NCBI GenBank assembly: GCA_011109175.1
Contig: RDEW01000001.1
Span: 2,235,485-2,299,484, forward strand
Reading direction: 5' to 3'
Source of the DNA: Dicyema japonicum
Taxonomy: Eukaryota; Dicyemida; Rhombozoa; Dicyemidae
DNA: 64,000 bases
Shown: positions 46,431 to 58,287 of the stretch, one piece after another
Numbering within the stretch: position 1 is the first letter of the stretch
Layout of the letters: every line of letters starts with the position of its first letter
Position numbers and translations under genes: made by a program
Notes under the pieces: generated by a model
Seen by the model: only the letters and a program-made list of their open reading frames with translations
Told to the model about the DNA's origin: nothing
Databases searched by the model: none

Positions 46431-47524
46431 TTAGTATGCATTAAATTCAGCCTTGAATTGCATTAGCATAGATTTAAGTGTGCTTTTTTGAGTTTCATTA
46501 AGGTCTTGCAGTGGAGTTCTGACCGGTCCTCCATATTGTCCTGCCACATCAAGTCCGTATTTGTAAGCAGACGAACATGATTTTTTAGCGATCTTGCTTA
46601 TTTTAACAGCCAAACCATATCATTTAAAGGAATCAGTGCTCGTTGCAGCTTTAATGCTTCTTCAAAGTTAGACTCGTTCATAAGTTTGTACAACCTACAT
46701 GTTGATACGGGGACAAGACCACTCAACGATGTTATGCAATCTCTCCCTCCTATCTTTACTACAACCAATTAACCCATAATATAGGATGAAAGCAACATTG
46801 AGGATGATCCCACAAAAACCCTAAAGTCTAGTTTTTGCGTTCTATCCAAAATAGTTGAGATTTTGACAATCTATGGTTAACACATAGAACTACATCTCCT
46901 CCACTTTCCTTTAAACCAATAATGTTCTGATGACTAGCCAAATCAGAGACCACGTCAACACACAAATCAACTCCAGTGTATGGGGGAATGTTATATAGCA
47001 ATATAGGAAGAGGTGAGGCATCGGCCACCTACATTGACCACTTAGTCTTACCTCAGTGTAAAATCTCTTAAAGGTGTCGTAATTCATCAAAGTCTTGTAA
47101 TAATGGGGGGCCCTCAATAGTAAAGCATCTGCTCCTGCGTCTGCAAATTGTTTAGTCTGCTCAATTGTCATTTTTGATGCTATTTTTAGGCATTTACTAA
47201 CTTTCACACCCTGCTCCAGATATTACAACTTTGTCACTCTTCAGATACTTACGAGCACTGCGGACTACCTCAATTCTCTCAGATTGTTTCAGCAGAGCGT
47301 ACTCTCCATTCGATCCAATCATCGTTACTCCTTTTATTAAACCATTAATTAGTACCATTAATGCCAGTTGTGTTTAAATAAGCGATATTGTCAGCCAATT
47401 TGTCATACCAAATATCTCCATTACTATCAAATGGTGTTGTTATAGGGGGAATGATCCCTTTAATGCTGCTTAGGCATCTTATTTGAACACCAACTTTTTG
47501 GAATTTTCCAACTAATCCTGCCAT
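46431..47524 (-). CDS. HOGA1: 4-hydroxy-2-oxoglutarate aldolase, copy A
   Basis: This class I aldolase of the DHDPS/NAL superfamily splits 4-hydroxy-2-oxoglutarate to pyruvate and glyoxylate at the end of hydroxyproline breakdown, in mitochondria in animals. From ATG 47524 the spliced reading goes [62 protein letters not shown] (active-site Tyr) and [11 protein letters not shown] (Schiff-base Lys). It ends [20 protein letters not shown]...EFNAY. Introns of 22-25 nt restore the frame; for example 46593-46615 (23 nt) joins ALIPLNDM to IAKKSC. The protein is about 300 residues, full family length. The order of the Tyr, the Lys and the YGGP(V/C)R(T/A)PLQ(D/E)L tail fits HOGA1 better than sialate lyase. 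I do not see a clear mitochondrial leader, since only about 18 residues precede the core. The gene is duplicated at 57194-58287. Confidence 0.9.
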
Positions 47525-48765
47525 TAATTAATATATTTTATTGATTTTATATTTTTTGAATATAAAAAAATGGTTTTTTTAATAAAAAAATAATATAAAA
47601 ATAATATTGTTTTTTTACTAATTTCAAAATTAAAATCATGCTAAATTTTGTCATTAGTTATTTAATTGTGTGATCTTATATTTTAAATTATTCAAAGTAT
47701 CTACTCTAAAACCACTACTTTAAATAAAATTTTTTTGAGTGATTTCTTAGTTACGAATTTCGTGATATGGTCTGATATAACATTTTCACGCCCATTAATT
47801 GTTATTTTTATGTTTAAGGTTGATTTGCATAATTATTATATTAAATGACAAAGACTATAATTTCGATTTATTAGTTTATTACTACAATGCTTGTACTTTT
47901 ACTGCCATTACACCTCCCTCTTGTATTATCAAGAGGACATTGAGAGTTAATACAAATCCTCATTTTCACTTTAGATCATATAATAATACTGCACTTTAGC
48001 ACGATTAGCTATAGCTCCCCCAGACAAGACACACACTTTAGTAATGAACAGTTATAACTAATCGTAGAAAGAGAATCAATGAATGCTCTTTACTTTTTTT
48101 TCTTTTTGTTGGGTGCGAGTTTTTTTGGTAGACGAGTATAAATCATATTTGTTCAAATATCCTCAGGTTTGTGTCGAATAAATCGACTGTGATCCTAATA
48201 AAGCAAACCCACGCAACTAAAAAAAGTTATACCCTCGTCGCTTCTGAAACAACAGAAAAATCTTTAATGTTATATTTCTCCGGCTAAGGACGTCTAGGTC
48301 GTCTGAATTTTCAAGTTTCTTTTGCAGTCTAAGATCATCGTGAATTGCAATAGAGAGAACGACCGGGGTATCCATAACTGCTCTGAATTGAGATAAAGAA
48401 TCTTCTGGAGTACCCCAACATGAGTATGAATTTTTCAGACCGTTCAGGGCCAACTTGGACTCTAATATCTGTGTCTAGTAACAGGACTCTTAGTGAAATG
48501 AATTTAAAATTGATAACTACTTTAATAAAGTGAATGTTAAAATTTTATTTTTTTGACTGTTGCTAAGATATTTTACTATAAAATTAATATTTGTTCAATT
48601 CCCCTTTTTAAGGACAGTTTCTTGTCAATATAATAATTGTTCTTAATAAAATAAAGGTTATTTCAAGTAATAAAAGTAGACCAACTCCCAAAATATAGAA
48701 GATTTGTTGATATCGATTTGTTAGAGTTGTCGCTCGCGTCGAATTTAGCTGTAGGTTCAATTCCC
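47525..48765. other. HOGA1 upstream region and spacer (copy A)
   Basis: Very AT-rich. A minus-strand frame at 48217-48453 reads SQFRAVMDTPVVLSIAIHDD and LQKKLENSDDLDVL. It is kept almost unchanged in copy B (about 58985-59215), although copy B carries an extra few bases, so it may be a relic. At 48185-48211 lies a 27-mer almost identical to exon sequence at 29755-29781. Near 48745 ggttcaattcccacc resembles a tRNA B box next to the LINE 3' end, but no tRNA can be folded. Confidence 0.4.
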
Positions 48766-48769
48766 ACCC

Positions 48770-51700
48770 TTATTTATTAACCCCGGGATCACCGAGAAAG
48801 AAAGACAAAAGAAACGTCAACTAGTTAGGTGATCCCAGTTCCCGCAACCGAACGTGCCATCCAAAGTTTGTGCGTCTCCATTGTTCTCAATATCAAACGG
48901 AAATGCCTTCTTTGATCCTTGCAAAGGAAGTCGATTGGGTACGAAAATTTCTTAGTCAACCGATTTTCTTTTGCGTGGAACAGTGAGAGGCTTAATGGGT
49001 GTCCATCTTCCTCGCAAATGCGAAGAAAACCGAAACCACATCTACGAGTTGTAAATTCCGTTAGCAGGGGAGGTATTTTTGTTCCACATTGTGGTCCCAG
49101 CATACGTATTGTTTTCTTTTGCAGTAAGTTAAGTTTTTGGATAGTAGCCTCTGATAACGCGAATCTATACGCAGCAGAGGCTTTTTCCACGGCCGGCGCC
49201 ATTGTCCGACGATATATAACTCCGATTGCTTCATTTATATGCACTGGGGTCTTCTGGATAAGAGCCCGTGTACAGCCATTTCTGTAGTCCATTGATGAGA
49301 ACTTGTTGTCATGGTAGGTAAAATTAAGCAGCCTGTCGTAAGTCACTCCAGGATTGAGGGGTTTCTTGTGACAGGTATCCGAGTATTTCATGATGAAGAT
49401 TTCTGGTCCTTCTTTGGACCGACGGTCGGAGGTGAATAGAGTGCATGTTGACTTTGGAGCCGATACCAATAGACGGTTAGCTATCAACCAATCGTGGATA
49501 CAATCCACTTTCTTCTGTGCGAGTGAGACTGCTTCTGATGTCTAACTGCTTTTTGCTGCAATGATGATATCATCAGCATAAGAAAGCAGTAGGAAGTCAA
49601 TGTCTGCTGGCAGGTCGTGAAGAAAAGGTTAAATAGAGTGGGGGACAAAGGCTAACCTCGGGGCATTCCGTTTGGTAGTAAACGTAATCTGAGATGGCCA
49701 CAGATGACTCTCCCACGTCTTCCAGATGAAAAATTGACCAACCATACCTCAAGTTAGGGAGAATTTTTGAATCAAAGATTTTTCCAATGAAATGTTTCCT
49801 CGGTACCGAGTCAAACGCCTTGTTGATGTCAATCGAGACCATTGTTGTCAGCATGTGTTTTGGGGGTAGTGTTGAAACCATCCGCAATGAACTACGAAAG
49901 CGTTGATAAGAAAGTCATGGTTGATCTTCCAGAACGGAATCCGTGTTGAAATCCGGTTGAGTTATGGAAGGAGTAATTTCAAATAGGATCAACTTTTCTA
50001 ACACTTTTGATATAGTAGAGGTTAATGAGATTGGTCTGTATGAACTGGGATCTCCATTTTATTATTTATTTATTAACCCCGGATACACCGAGAAAGAAGT
50101 TAAAGTAAAGAAGTAAACCAATTAAGTGTATCCAGTTTCCACTTCTACAGAAACATAGTCCATCCGGAATCAACATGAAGGGTAAAAGACGTCCATAATT
50201 GCAGTTGTGGAAACCTCTCCAGTGGAGTGGGGGAGAGCAAATGAGCCACCTAGACAGGTGGATCACATGACGCCACTTTAATAGGAAGAGTGAGGTGGAA
50301 CAGACGATCAAACAGAAACTTCAACCAATTAGCCACGAAGCACCATATGGCGTCATGCGGCTTAAAATTTTCCTTTTGGTTTTCCGGCCTTATGAATTAG
50401 AGTGATGAGTAAATTCTTTCATATTTGGGGGATAATGTTTCAGTTAACGGACAGGTTAAAAATTTCCGTTAGGTAGTTAATTGCGTATTTGCTTAGGTGT
50501 TTCAAGTGAATTGAAAGTTCTTTAATCCGGCGATAACTTCTGAGATCTGCTTGTCTGAAAATAGTTTTTTGTAAGGTTCATTTTTTCGGTTTACGGGCAC
50601 GTACTTTGATATTCATTTGTTTATAGAATTTCTTGAAGTTGATCGCATCGTAATGTTTCATAAGCGGATTAGGGTGTATACGACAAATTTGTTCTGGAGA
50701 AGGGTTACAGGTTCCATTCGCATTTTCCAACTCTGATTTAATTTGTTTTAGTGTTTTCCAAAATTGATGACATAAACTTTTTTCGTTAAGGCAATTGACC
50801 ACGTGACGCCACTTCTGATCCTGATGGTCTTTATACTCTGGTTGATACTTTTATTTAGTTGTCTGATGGATTTCAACGCTGTCGGATGGCATCTTTTCAT
50901 TTGGTTTCCTTCGTTTTATGAGTGTAAGTGTCCGGGAATTGAAAGTATAAAATTCGTGCATGATGATAGAGGGATAAATATGTTTCAGCCTTTTGAATTA
51001 CCATACTGATGATTTTTGCAGCTTCATCTATCGAACGTATATGGGATGATAGTTTTTTGACCAATTCCAGGTCTACAAAGTCAGAGAAGCCAAACCAGTC
51101 AACCTTCTTATAATTCTTTAAACTTTTCACTTCGGTCAGCAATGTTCGGCGTCTCCGAAATCCTCTTAACGTAAGAAGGATGGGATTATGGTCGCTGGAG
51201 AAACCATAGTTCACATTCCATGTTGTGATTCCTCCTAAAGAGGGTGAAAATAAGGTTAAATCAGGAGAGGTGCAGCTATCAGTGCTCCTTAAAGTGGTTC
51301 TTGTGTGTAATTTAGGATCATTCAGGATAAACATGTCAATAAGACCGTTTTCGATGAACTCGCCTCGACTGTCAGAGGACTGTGAAGCAAGCCAAACAGG
51401 GTGTCGGGCATTTAGGTTGCCGCATATTAGAGCGTTCTTTACTACTGGGATGTAGGATTTTGGGCAGGATCCTTGTAGTGTAGGTTAATCAAGTTGATCC
51501 AAAAAGATGGGTACAGCTCCATTTTGATGGTGATCTGCTCTATGGTATCGTTTGAGTCCAAAAGTTCTGAGGTCCGTCGACTCGCGTCAATGAAAGGTGT
51601 ACCGTTCTTTATAATTCTGAGTAGTTCTCCACCTGGTCTTCTCTGACGATCCCTACGGATTACTGTGTATCCCGGAAGAGAGGGTGTTGGCGTGGAAGAT

Positions 51701-51960
51701 GAGAGCTTAGATTCCTGGATGATAGCAAGGTCAGCTCGATTTGCAAAGAGGAGAGCTTGAAATTTCAGAATCTTTTTTAATTCCATTTGTATTTAGTTGT
51801 AGAATTATTAAGTCTCCACGTGGACCAGGGTTTGTTTCAATGTCGCCACAAGGATCAAAAGTCCAGAACAATGATGACACAAGACGGAGTCGGAGGCACA
51901 TAAGTTACGGGAACCCCCAAGAGGTGGGGAGAAGTTAATGGCTCTTTTCGTTCCTTTGTG
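48770..51960 (-). mobile_element. Jockey/CR1-like LINE, ORF2 remnant, copy A
   Basis: Minus-strand order: endonuclease start near 51800 (DLIILQLNTNG in the sister copy; ALLFANRADLAIIQESKLS here), endonuclease end TSPDLTLFSPSLGG and SSDHNPILLTLRGFRRRR (about 51260-51150), and reverse transcriptase pieces. The latter include SYRPISLTSTISKVLEKLIL (about 50040-49980), SIDINKAFDSVPRK (about 49830), a YADD-equivalent region near 49575, and DWLIANRLLVSAPKSTCTLF (about 49490-49430). The C-terminus (IYRRTMAPAVEKASAAYRFA) follows, down to about 48830. The 3' end has ggtgatcccggggttaataa. Frameshifts are present. A second LINE tail is inserted at about 50055-50345. Confidence 0.75.
50055..50345 (-). mobile_element. 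nested 5'-truncated LINE tail inside the LINE reverse transcriptase, copy A
   Basis: The LINE coding sequence reads up to RPISLTS...ENGDPSS on one side and resumes with the PKG/KPK region on the other side of a 290-bp insert. The insert ends (minus strand) in a tail like the host LINE's, ggataca..ccggggttaataa-type, and has no ORF of its own. The host sequence is ...ggatctccatttt and ttttccttttgg on either side, so tttt is the shared target. The same insert is in copy B, so it predates the duplication. Confidence 0.7.
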
Positions 51961-53141
51961 AGCAAGACACCACGAGACACCACGGGTGAGAAATTTTCAC
52001 CCTTATACCTACCTGATAGATGGATTCCCTTTCTGCTTTTTAAAAGGTGTCATCGCATCCACCTAACTCAGGAGAGGCCTAATGCCTGGCTGGCATCCAA
52101 AAGGATCCTTCTCTCCTCTATTCCAGGAGTGGATCTACTAATTCGGAAGCCATGTTGAAAAATTGTGCCTGTAGGTCAGAATAATCATTATAAGAACTAA
52201 CTTCTATACTACCTTTAAGAGAGGGACATATGAGGATGGTCATTCTTGGATTTTCCATGTTTTGGAATAGAGGATAATGATTGAATTTTTTCAGATTTTA
52301 AGGAGGGTGTACGTATTCAAAGAAAGTTGTACATGTCAGTCGATATCAATCTTGCCTGGGGCCCCAAATGCTTCAGGAGACATGACGACACTCCATCAGG
52401 GCAAATGGTACATGAATTCCATGAGGAATAGATTGTCTTCCATGCTCGTTCGGGAGGGAAAAAAGTAGAATTAGGAATTGACATTGGTCTGTATGGGTGA
52501 GTATTGATTCTAAAAAACTTTTGGTTGTTTTTGTAACCTCAATAAATAGTAATTGATGTTAGCGAGTGTTAATATATCTTTATTGGTGGAGAAACTGCAT
52601 CATCCTCATCTTCAGGCTGTGTTTGATCCGTTTCCGAATCTTCCAGGAGTTGCATGGTCGAGGCATCCAATTATACGGCTCTATTTTCGTCTAGATTGTA
52701 GTATTTGCAGTGAAATAGAGATTTCAAATTGTCTTGGTGTCAATAGTGCATACATCATGCGTTATTGACTGTTCGAGTATATCTTTCTTCCTAATGAGAG
52801 TAAGCGTGTGCGAACATAGCTTGGGATTGAAGTCTTTATATAAGGACAGGAGAATGAATAATTTATCCGCTTTGAAAATTATAATCTTAAGCATATTTAC
52901 TGCTTTATCAAAAGCGTCACACGCATTCCAGAAAGATGAGAGTCCAAATAATTAGTGAATCTCACTAGAGATTAGTTAGCCTCCCCTCCTCAACGGTTTC
53001 ACCCATTCGATCTCAGCTCGTCCAGATCGTCTCCCGTGAGGGTATTAATAAATATTATTGTGCTTATTTTTAATTAAAGAAAAAAAATATTAAGGAACTA
53101 ATTTAAAGCGTGACAGCCATTTTCCTGTAAAAAATCAAATA
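51961..53141. other. LINE 5' region and an unassigned conserved block (copy A)
   Basis: On the minus strand the stretch 52640-52560 reads MQLLEDSETDQTQPEDEDD...VSPPIKIY then a stop, an acidic C-terminus-like peptide. Further 5' (about 52960-52760) a frame reads CDAFDKAVNMLKIIIFKADK and FILLSLYKDFNPKLCSHTLT. It may be the end of an unrecognised host gene or an ORF1 of the LINE. All of it recurs in copy B (63365-63780) with few changes. Confidence 0.35.
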
Positions 53142-54430
53142 CAGTAAACCACCATTAATCCGAAAACTTCAATAATCCGAATTTTTTGATGAGTCAGCAA
53201 AATTTACGAAGATTCCATACAAACAGGCTTTAATAATCCGAAACTTCATAATCCGCAATCCGAAAGACATTTATTAAAAATGAAATAAAAATGAAATTTT
53301 ATTTGGGACTTTCGACAGTTTTAGAAATTCTTAAAAATCATGAAAAATAGGAAAACTGTGAAACTATGATTAACAAGCTGAGGCAGTGGTAAACATCATC
53401 AACTTGATAATTCATTTGTTAAATAGATTTCGAGGATTGATGCAATCAATGGTTTCATTAATAATCATTACAAAAGCTTGGTATCAATGATCCTGAATTT
53501 AGTAAAGGCTACACAGATTTAAAGGAAAATTTAATTTTAAACTAAAACTACTTCATTGAGAAACCAACAGCTTAGCAAAAAATGAAATTAATTTGAATAG
53601 ACAAAATATGATTGATAAGTTTAAAAAATTGACCCTGACGTATTGCTAAACATAGATGAAACTGGACTTTTTTACAATCTTTCCCTGCAAGAACAATTTA
53701 ATCTAAAGATATAAAAGGCATAAAGCAATCAAAAGTGAGGATCATTCTCTGTGCTAATACAACTGGAAAAATAAAAATTAAACCTTTTGTTATTTGGGGT
53801 TAGTAAAAGTCTAAGATATTTAAACAATTTTGATTTTGAAAAAATATTGTACTATGTAAATAAAAGGGCTTGGATGACAACATAACTTTTTAATGTCTTT
53901 ATCAGTTATCTTAGTGATGATTAAATTTATTTTTTACTGATTGATGATACTCTAAGCCATGTTTTAACGAAATTTTCTGAAAACGTTGAAATTTTATTTT
54001 TTCAAAAAAAACCAATGGATGCGGGAATAATCAAAAACTTTAAGTATTATTATAGAAAAGGTTTATTTTGATTATATGCTCTTTATTTGGAAAAGAATTT
54101 TTGTTAATTTACGGAAGGCCATCATTATGGTATCTCATGCATGGAATAAAGTAAAAGAAGACAGGGACAATTAAATGTCTTTATTAATTTGTTAATGACG
54201 ATATCATGCAAGATCCTGTTTTGGATGTGTAACAAAAAGAACTGGATGAACTTGCTAATGAGGAAGAAATAATTCAAACAGAAAAGATTTACGAGAAAGA
54301 AATCGTCACCCTTTTTGTGAAGATTATAATATCGACGAGGAAATTATTTCTGAAAATGAAGAGAACAATGGAGAATTTTCGCCAATTGAATTATTAAATG
54401 CAATTAACATTCTGAATGGGATCTGATCCT
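53142..54430 (+). mobile_element. pogo/Tigger-like transposon remnant, right end missing
   Basis: The left end CAGTAAACCACCATTAATCC follows TA, as in pogo elements, and repeats of aataatccga occur in the first 120 bp. Transposase pieces on the plus strand: IDETGLFYNLSLQEQF (catalytic DET box, about 53645-53700), KGIKQSKVRIILCANTTGKI (about 53720-53780), KPFVIWG, KRAWMTT (about 53860), DDTLSHVLTKFSENVEILFF (about 53945-54005) and KPMDAGIIKNFKYYYRKG (about 54010-54063). Several stops are present. No matching right inverted repeat was found before the LINE piece at about 54430. The same left end begins again at 63962. Confidence 0.75.
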
Positions 54431-55700
54431 TGGTATGTTCAGAGAGATCATTCCGAAAGCCACAGAAACCAAATCAGAAGAACTGGAAATACTTGGATGC
54501 CCTCTTACTGATGCTGGAATCAGTAACACTCTAAGAACAAAAGAACATCAACTAAAAACAACATTCAGACGCTGATATAATATGGAGTCATCGGTGGCTT
54601 ACGGCAATATGTCAGAAGTACAGAAAAACAATGTATATTCTGGGAGTCGACTTATCGAAAGCATTCGACTGTGTCTGCCGAAATAAATACTGCAAGTTCT
54701 CAAGACATAATTGATGAGGACAGTTTGAGGATTGTGCGTTTTTTGCTGGCTGACACGAGCCTCATAGTGAAAGTGGGGAAGGACTATTCGGAAAAATCAA
54801 GACCGGGATTAGTAATCCGAAGGGGATTCGCTTTCGCAGTTCTTTTGCAATCTATTTGGAAGCTGCGTTGAGGGACGTAAGAAAAGAATTGGGTCACTTA
54901 AATAATCATTTTGTGGAATTGATATATGCTGATGACATCGATTTTGTATCTGAGGATGTGGAGGTACTAAGAACTGCTGTAGATAAAGCCACAACGGTTC
55001 TGGAGATGTGGTCTTTGAAGATCAATTCATAAAAAACAGTTAACTTCGATTCAGCGGTTGCCGACACGGATTGATGAGAAATGGAGGTTTACTAAAAGGC
55101 TCGGCTCGTTTTGGGGAAATGCTGAGGAAATTGCTCGTAGAAAAATGTTGGCATCGTGTGCACTGAAAAAGATGTGGAGTATTTGGACTCGCAGAAGACT
55201 TATCTCCTTAAAGCTTTGGATGCGCTTATACAGCGCGGTCATACAACCAGTCCTATTATATAACTCTGGGAACATGAGGACCATCAAAAAAAACCTTGAC
55301 AGAATAGACACGTTTCATAGAAATCAAATGAGACAAATTGCGGGAATCAAATGGCCACAGATTATCAAAAGCGACACTCTCTAACAAATTATGTAAATGC
55401 AAACCGATAAGCAGAGAAGTAATTACCTCACGCTGGCGACTTTTCGGATATGTTCTGAGAATGGACGAAGTGATTCCTTGCAATCAAATCATGGAAGATT
55501 ACTAGTCAAATCACAGAATTGGATTCGAAGTCGGCCAAGATGTGCGCATCCCCTCTGCCTGAATAACGATACGCACGAATTGGCACTCAACTCAAAACTG
55601 GAGACGATCTTGAGGATATTCGTAAACACGCGAGGAACAGAGCTAGATGGAGAGGGCTGACTGGGAGGATAGTCGAGTGTACGGTACGAGCGAACCCCTA
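54430..55700 (+). mobile_element. RTE-like LINE fragment, reverse transcriptase to C-terminus
   Basis: Plus-strand pieces in order: EELEILGCPLTDAGISNTLR (about 54478-54535), YILGVDLSKAFDCVCR (about 54630-54680), FVELIYADDIDFVSEDVEVL (the YADD box, about 54913-54970), RRKMLASCALKKMWSIWTRR (about 55137-55195), and HRNQMRQIAGIKWPQIIKSD (about 55317-55376). It is the same family as the LINE at 31030-33945. The part between catalytic blocks is deleted and stops are present. Confidence 0.7.
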
Positions 55701-56358
55701 AGCATTTTACGTGCTTTATGGCAACGCGGAAGTGCTATTAACTAACTAATAAAATGTGTACTCAGATAGAATTTTTCTGCAGACATAAAAAAAGACACTT
55801 CCAGAGTTCAGTTGGATCGCTGGTGGAGTATTTGAGGAGAATTTGAAAGATGTTGGAGGATGGGATCACTTAATTAGCAAGTTAATGCGTTCTTGGTGAT
55901 CTTGGGGTTTTAAAATAAAAAATTTCCATCGTGTCTCTTATTTCTCTCAAAATGTATAGGAATCTATTTAATTTTTACAAAAAACTGATTTTTTCCGACG
56001 TAGTGATCCTTAATGGATCAAGGTGGTGTTGTTGGAAGAGAACCGAATTAGGACACGTTCCGGTATTCTTCGTGATTGTATATTTTAGGTACATGGTTGA
56101 AAAACTCTAATGTGAATTTCGAAGATACTTATTTTTATGTGGAGTTCTAAAATTGCAACGCAGAAAATATTCAAAAACAATCTTGGCTGGGGTTCGACGA
56201 CAACTGTAGACTGGCAAATGTTTATCAGAGAGGTCTGTGCATTGATTACCTTTTTAAAATAAAAAATTGGTAATATCTGTTTAATTAACGATAGGTAGTG
56301 AAGGAATGATCGTAGAAATAGACGAAAGTATATTTTCTTCAGTATCGAAAGTATATAG
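55701..56358. other. sequence left of the second duplication copy
   Basis: AT-rich, without recognised genes. It ends at the junction 56358/56359, where GCN1-derived sequence begins abruptly. Confidence 0.4.
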
Positions 56359-56867
56359 AATACAAAAAGAAGTTCTGAAAACTTATGGGAAGGACATGTG
56401 AAGACTTTGGTTATCAAAAACTCAGAGATAAGAACCTTTTGATTAGAAAATAAACAAACATGGGATTCAGGTGGTAGGTAATTAACGGAAACGCAGCAGA
56501 ATATGGAGGCGATATAAAAAACATAGTGATTGTAGTCGACACTGCAAATATGTTTCAAAATATGAAGACTGAGTATGTTTGGAGAATCCGACTTGTATTG
56601 AATAATAAATTTACAGATTCTAGCAGTTCCATCCAAAAATTAGACAAATCAACCCTAAATCTGACTTGATACTCCTGAGAGACCATACAATGGCCAACCA
56701 TTTTGGACAAAAGAGTAACCTAACGTGTTTGATAATGACTAACAATTTCTCGCCAATTCGCAGTTTCAGTCATCAGAATATATACACGTTCCTTCAAAGA
56801 AAATCCGATTACAGTCAGCATTCTGATGATCCAAATTGCATTTGTTTTGGAAGTCGTCTGTTGCCAT
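56085..56867 (-). pseudogene. truncated GCN1 5' end (copy B), chimeric 3' part
   Basis: From the right, this repeats the first exons of GCN1 (candidate ATG 56867; LHILKHICSVDYNHYVFYIA, LISEFLITKVFTCPSHKF). At 56359 it leaves GCN1 homology and runs into unrelated AT-rich sequence, which stays open to 56085 (ending KISIFEIHIRVFQPCT). All later GCN1 exons are missing, so no functional GCN1 can come from it. If transcribed it would give a short chimeric protein; that is inference. Confidence 0.85.
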
Positions 56868-57193
56868 AAGTCAAGACAGTCGAGATAAACTTGGATAATT
56901 TTAGCGAGGCCACACTCACTCTTTTGAAATAGGTAAAATAATAATAAATATTTCGTTTCATTCTTCTCTAAGTAAGAGGGTAAAGGAGATGAATAAATAA
57001 TCCAAAAGTATAGTTCTTCGTATGATAATTCTATATAATAAATTCAGTTGTTACTAGAAATATGTTCAGAAAAGCCCGCCAATGATAGACTGAAGAGGTT
57101 TGAGTTCTCCATCATCAGAGACTGATAAAACAAGAATAAAAATTTAAATATTATTAAAGTTTTCATTAATAAATTAGTTAATAATTAAATAAA

Positions 57194-58287
57194 TTAGTAT
57201 GCATTAAATTCAGCCTTGAATTGCATTAGCATAGATTTAAGTGTGCTTTTTTGAGTTTCATTAAGGTCTTGCAGTGGAGTTCTGACCGGTCCTCCATATT
57301 GTCCTGCCACATCAAGTCCGTATTTGTAAGCAGACGAACATGATTTTTTAGCGATCTTGCTTATTTTAACAGCCAAACCATATCATTTAAAGGAATCAGT
57401 GCTCGTTGCAGCTTTAATGCTTCTTCAAAGTTAGACTCGTTCATAAGTTTGTACAACCTACATGTTGATACGGGGACAAGACCACTCAACGATGTTATGC
57501 AATCTCTCCCTCCTATCTTTACTACAACCAATTAACCCATAATATAGGATGAAAGCAACATTGAGGATGATCCCACAAAAACCCTAAAGTCTAGTTTTTG
57601 CGTTCTATCCAAAATAGTTGAGATTTTGACAATCTATGGTTAACACATAGAACTACATCTCCTCCACTTTCCTTTAAACCAATAATGTTCTGATGACTAG
57701 CCAAATCAGAGACCACGTCAACACACAAATCAACTCCAGTGTATGGGGGAATGTTATATAGCAATATAGGAAGAGGTGAGGCATCGGCCACCTACATTGA
57801 CCACTTAGTCTTACCTCAGTGTAAAATCTCTTAAAGGTGTCGTAATTCATCAAAGTCTTGTAATAATGGGGGGCCCTCAATAGTAAAGCATCTGCTCCTG
57901 CGTCTGCAAATTGTTTAGTCTGCTCAATTGTCATTTTTGATGCTATTTTTAGGCATTTACTAACTTTCACACCCTGCTCCAGATATTACAACTTTGTCAC
58001 TCTTCAGATACTTACGAGCACTGCGGACTACCTCAATTCTCTCAGATTGTTTCAGCAGAGCGTACTCTCCATTCGATCCAATCATCGTTACTCCTTTTAT
58101 TAAACCATTAATTAGTACCATTAATGCCAGTTGTGTTTAAATAAGCGATATTGTCAGCCAATTTGTCATACCAAATATCTCCATTACTATCAAATGGTGT
58201 TGTTATAGGGGGAATGATCCCTTTAATGCTGCTTAGGCATCTTATTTGAACACCAACTTTTTGGAATTTTCCAACTAATCCTGCCAT
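57194..58287 (-). CDS. HOGA1: 4-hydroxy-2-oxoglutarate aldolase, copy B
   Basis: This is identical as far as I can see to the copy at 46431-47524 in exons and in the 22-25 nt introns. It has the same start ATG (58287), active-site Tyr ([10 protein letters not shown]), Schiff-base Lys (GLKESGG) and C-terminus (FKAEFNAY). It should encode the same enzyme. The roughly 55 bp directly upstream of the ATG differ strongly from copy A, although both sides of that block match. The 3' flank carries the truncated GCN1 start rather than the full gene. Confidence 0.9.

Larger units (their letters stand above)
45596..53180. repeat. tandem duplication, copy A (recognisable part)
   Basis: This block is repeated at 56359-64000 with an offset of 10,763 bp at the left end, drifting to about 10,820 bp at the right through small indels. 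Left homology begins at aatacaaaaagaagttctga (45596 and 56359). It contains the 5' end of GCN1, all of HOGA1, spacer DNA, the Jockey/CR1-like LINE with its nested tail, and the left end of a pogo-like element. HOGA1 looks identical in both copies. The spacers and the LINE differ by scattered substitutions and indels. Confidence 0.95.

Noticed and set aside
46431-47524. Bacterial DapA contamination or horizontal transfer (DHDPS-like sequence).
   Set aside because: The gene has several 22-25 nt GT...AG introns and its C-terminal half matches animal HOGA1 best, next to GCN1.
48735-48765. A tRNA gene around ggttcaattcccacc.
   Set aside because: Only the B-box-like part is present; no D-arm or acceptor pairing could be found.
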